6,832 bases of DNA, taken from Rhizobiaceae bacterium (lineage in GTDB: Bacteria > Pseudomonadota > Alphaproteobacteria > Rhizobiales > Rhizobiaceae). Within the stretch, counting starts at the first letter, position 1. The number at the start of each line of letters is the position of its first letter. The notes beneath the pieces were generated by a model that saw nothing but the letters and a program-made list of their open reading frames with translations, had not been told where the DNA came from and searched no databases. Positions 6,044 through 6,832 of this stretch are shown piece after piece. The position numbers and the translations under genes are program-made. Location: positions 1 through 6,832 of the forward strand of contig JACMIV010000001.1 in NCBI GenBank assembly GCA_014380965.1. The letters run 5' to 3'.

Positions 6044-6832
6044 TCACTCGCCGTAGAGATAGTTCGGCAGGCCCAGCACCATTCCCGGCCAAGCATACAT
6101 GATCGCCATGCACAGGATCACGATGAACATGTAGGGCAGCATGCCTGCGAAGATCTGGTTGATCGTCACGTGCGCAGGCGCGACACCTTTGAGGTAATAG
6201 GCCGACATCGCGACCGGGGGCGACAGGAAGGCCGCCTGCAGATTCACGAAGACGAGCACTCCCCAGAGCACCGGATCGATATCGAAATGCTGCAGCAGCG
6301 GCAGGAAGATCGGCACGAAGATGATAATGATCTCGGTCCATTCCAGCGGCCAGCCGAGTACGAAGATGATCGCCTGCGACAACAGCATGAACTGCAGCGG
6401 CGTCAGCTCCATCGACAGGACCCAGCTTTCGAGGAGCGCCTGGCCACCGAGAATGGCGAACACGGCGGAAAAGAGCGCCGAGCCGACGAAGAGCCAGCAC
6501 ACCATCGCCGTCGTCTTCGCCGTCAGGAACACCGCTTCCTTCGTGCGCTTCCAGTTGAGCGTCCGCGAATAGAGCGCGAGGAGGAAGGCGCCCGCCGCGC
6601 CGACCGCTGCCGATTCGGTCGCCGTGGTGATGCCGAAGAGGATCGCGGCGAGGACGACGACCGTCAGGATGGCGAGCGGCATGGTCGAGGAGGTCAGGAG
6701 CTTCAGCACCTCGAAGCGCTCGGCCCGGAACCGCGCATAGAAGCGGATCGTCAAGGCGACGCACACGACCGCGCCGATCGAGTACCAGAGATAGAACCCG
6801 CTCAGCATGCCTCCCACTTGCTCGGCGGGCGC
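6044..6832 (-). CDS. TRAP transporter large permease (DctM-like), C-terminal part, 5' truncated by window
   Basis: The frame is open to the window edge and ends at TGA 6046-6044, giving 262 visible residues; complete DctM proteins are usually 420 or more. The visible part is strongly hydrophobic with about seven membrane segments. It has DctM landmarks: 'GITTATESAAVGAAGAFLLALY' (about 67-88, the G-x-x-x-x-TE-AAAVG motif) and 'DIDPVLWGVLVFVNLQAAFLSPPVAM' (about 184-209). The protein is the large inner-membrane subunit that moves a substrate into the cell with sodium or proton, using a small DctQ subunit and a periplasmic binding protein. Those partners are not in this window. In the common PQM order they would lie upstream, beyond 6832, and this gene would be last in the operon, which fits the convergent gap after it. 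A GTG at 6817 is in frame but internal, because conserved-looking residues (APAEQ) continue upstream. The substrate is not evident. Confidence 0.88.
   Translation of the reverse strand, partial: APAEQVGGMLSGFYLWYSIGAVVCVALTIRFYARFRAERFEVLKLLTSSTMPLAILTVVVLAAILFGITTATESAAVGAAGAFLLALYSRTLNWKRTKEAVFLTAKTTAMVCWLFVGSALFSAVFAILGGQALLESWVLSMELTPLQFMLLSQAIIFVLGWPLEWTEIIIIFVPIFLPLLQHFDIDPVLWGVLVFVNLQAAFLSPPVAMSAYYLKGVAPAHVTINQIFAGMLPYMFIVILCMAIMYAWPGMVLGLPNYLYGE

Noticed and set aside
5005..6102. 365-codon plus-strand frame overlapping the permease gene
   Set aside because: It is very Arg-rich with no hydrophobic pattern; it is a shadow of the permease frame.
6036..6764. 242-codon minus-strand frame inside the TRAP permease gene
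   Set aside because: It is out of frame with the clear DctM sequence and Arg/Ala-rich, so a shadow.
1..6832. CRISPR array, tRNA or rRNA gene, transposase
   Set aside because: No regularly spaced direct repeats, cloverleaf-like segments or transposase-like proteins were seen on either strand.

Overview
The window is high-GC bacterial DNA (42 of 60 bases are G or C at 841-900). Its gene content is typical of an alphaproteobacterium, probably of the order Hyphomicrobiales (rhizobia and relatives). The signs are a rhizobial-type GhrA-like reductase, a MocR regulator divergent from an EamA-family exporter, a TRAP transporter, and an intergenic palindromic repeat of the kind scattered through these genomes. 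The assignment rests on protein and repeat style, not on any marker gene.

Layout, left to right. The 3' end of a Nudix hydrolase gene (2-259, +) is followed by a 269-bp gap that holds a 136-bp imperfect inverted repeat (317-452). Next is a full-length D-2-hydroxyacid dehydrogenase of the glyoxylate/hydroxypyruvate reductase A type (529-1470, +), which starts at TTG. Two small plus-strand genes of unknown function follow (1631-1999 and 2099-2434). Converging on them are two small minus-strand genes for exported cysteine-rich proteins. One has a ricin-B-like beta-trefoil pattern (2583-3104). The other has a mirror-symmetric cysteine pattern (3152-3463). The first of these lies in DNA of clearly lower GC than its neighbours.

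The right half is conventional. A MocR-type regulator (GntR helix-turn-helix fused to an aminotransferase-like domain, 3595-4986, -) is divergent from a ten-helix DMT/EamA permease (5111-5971, +). The 124-bp gap between them carries a 10-bp inverted repeat that is a good MocR operator candidate. The permease converges with the 3' part of a TRAP transporter large permease gene (6044-6832, -), whose 5' end lies beyond the window.

Functionally, the best-supported linked unit is the regulator, operator and permease: the MocR protein probably senses an amino compound through PLP and controls the exporter and itself. The two secreted proteins may form a small accessory module, but no function can be read from sequence. 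I did not find a clearly new multi-gene system. The most unusual items are the paired secreted cysteine-rich proteins, the intergenic repeat and the MocR operator.
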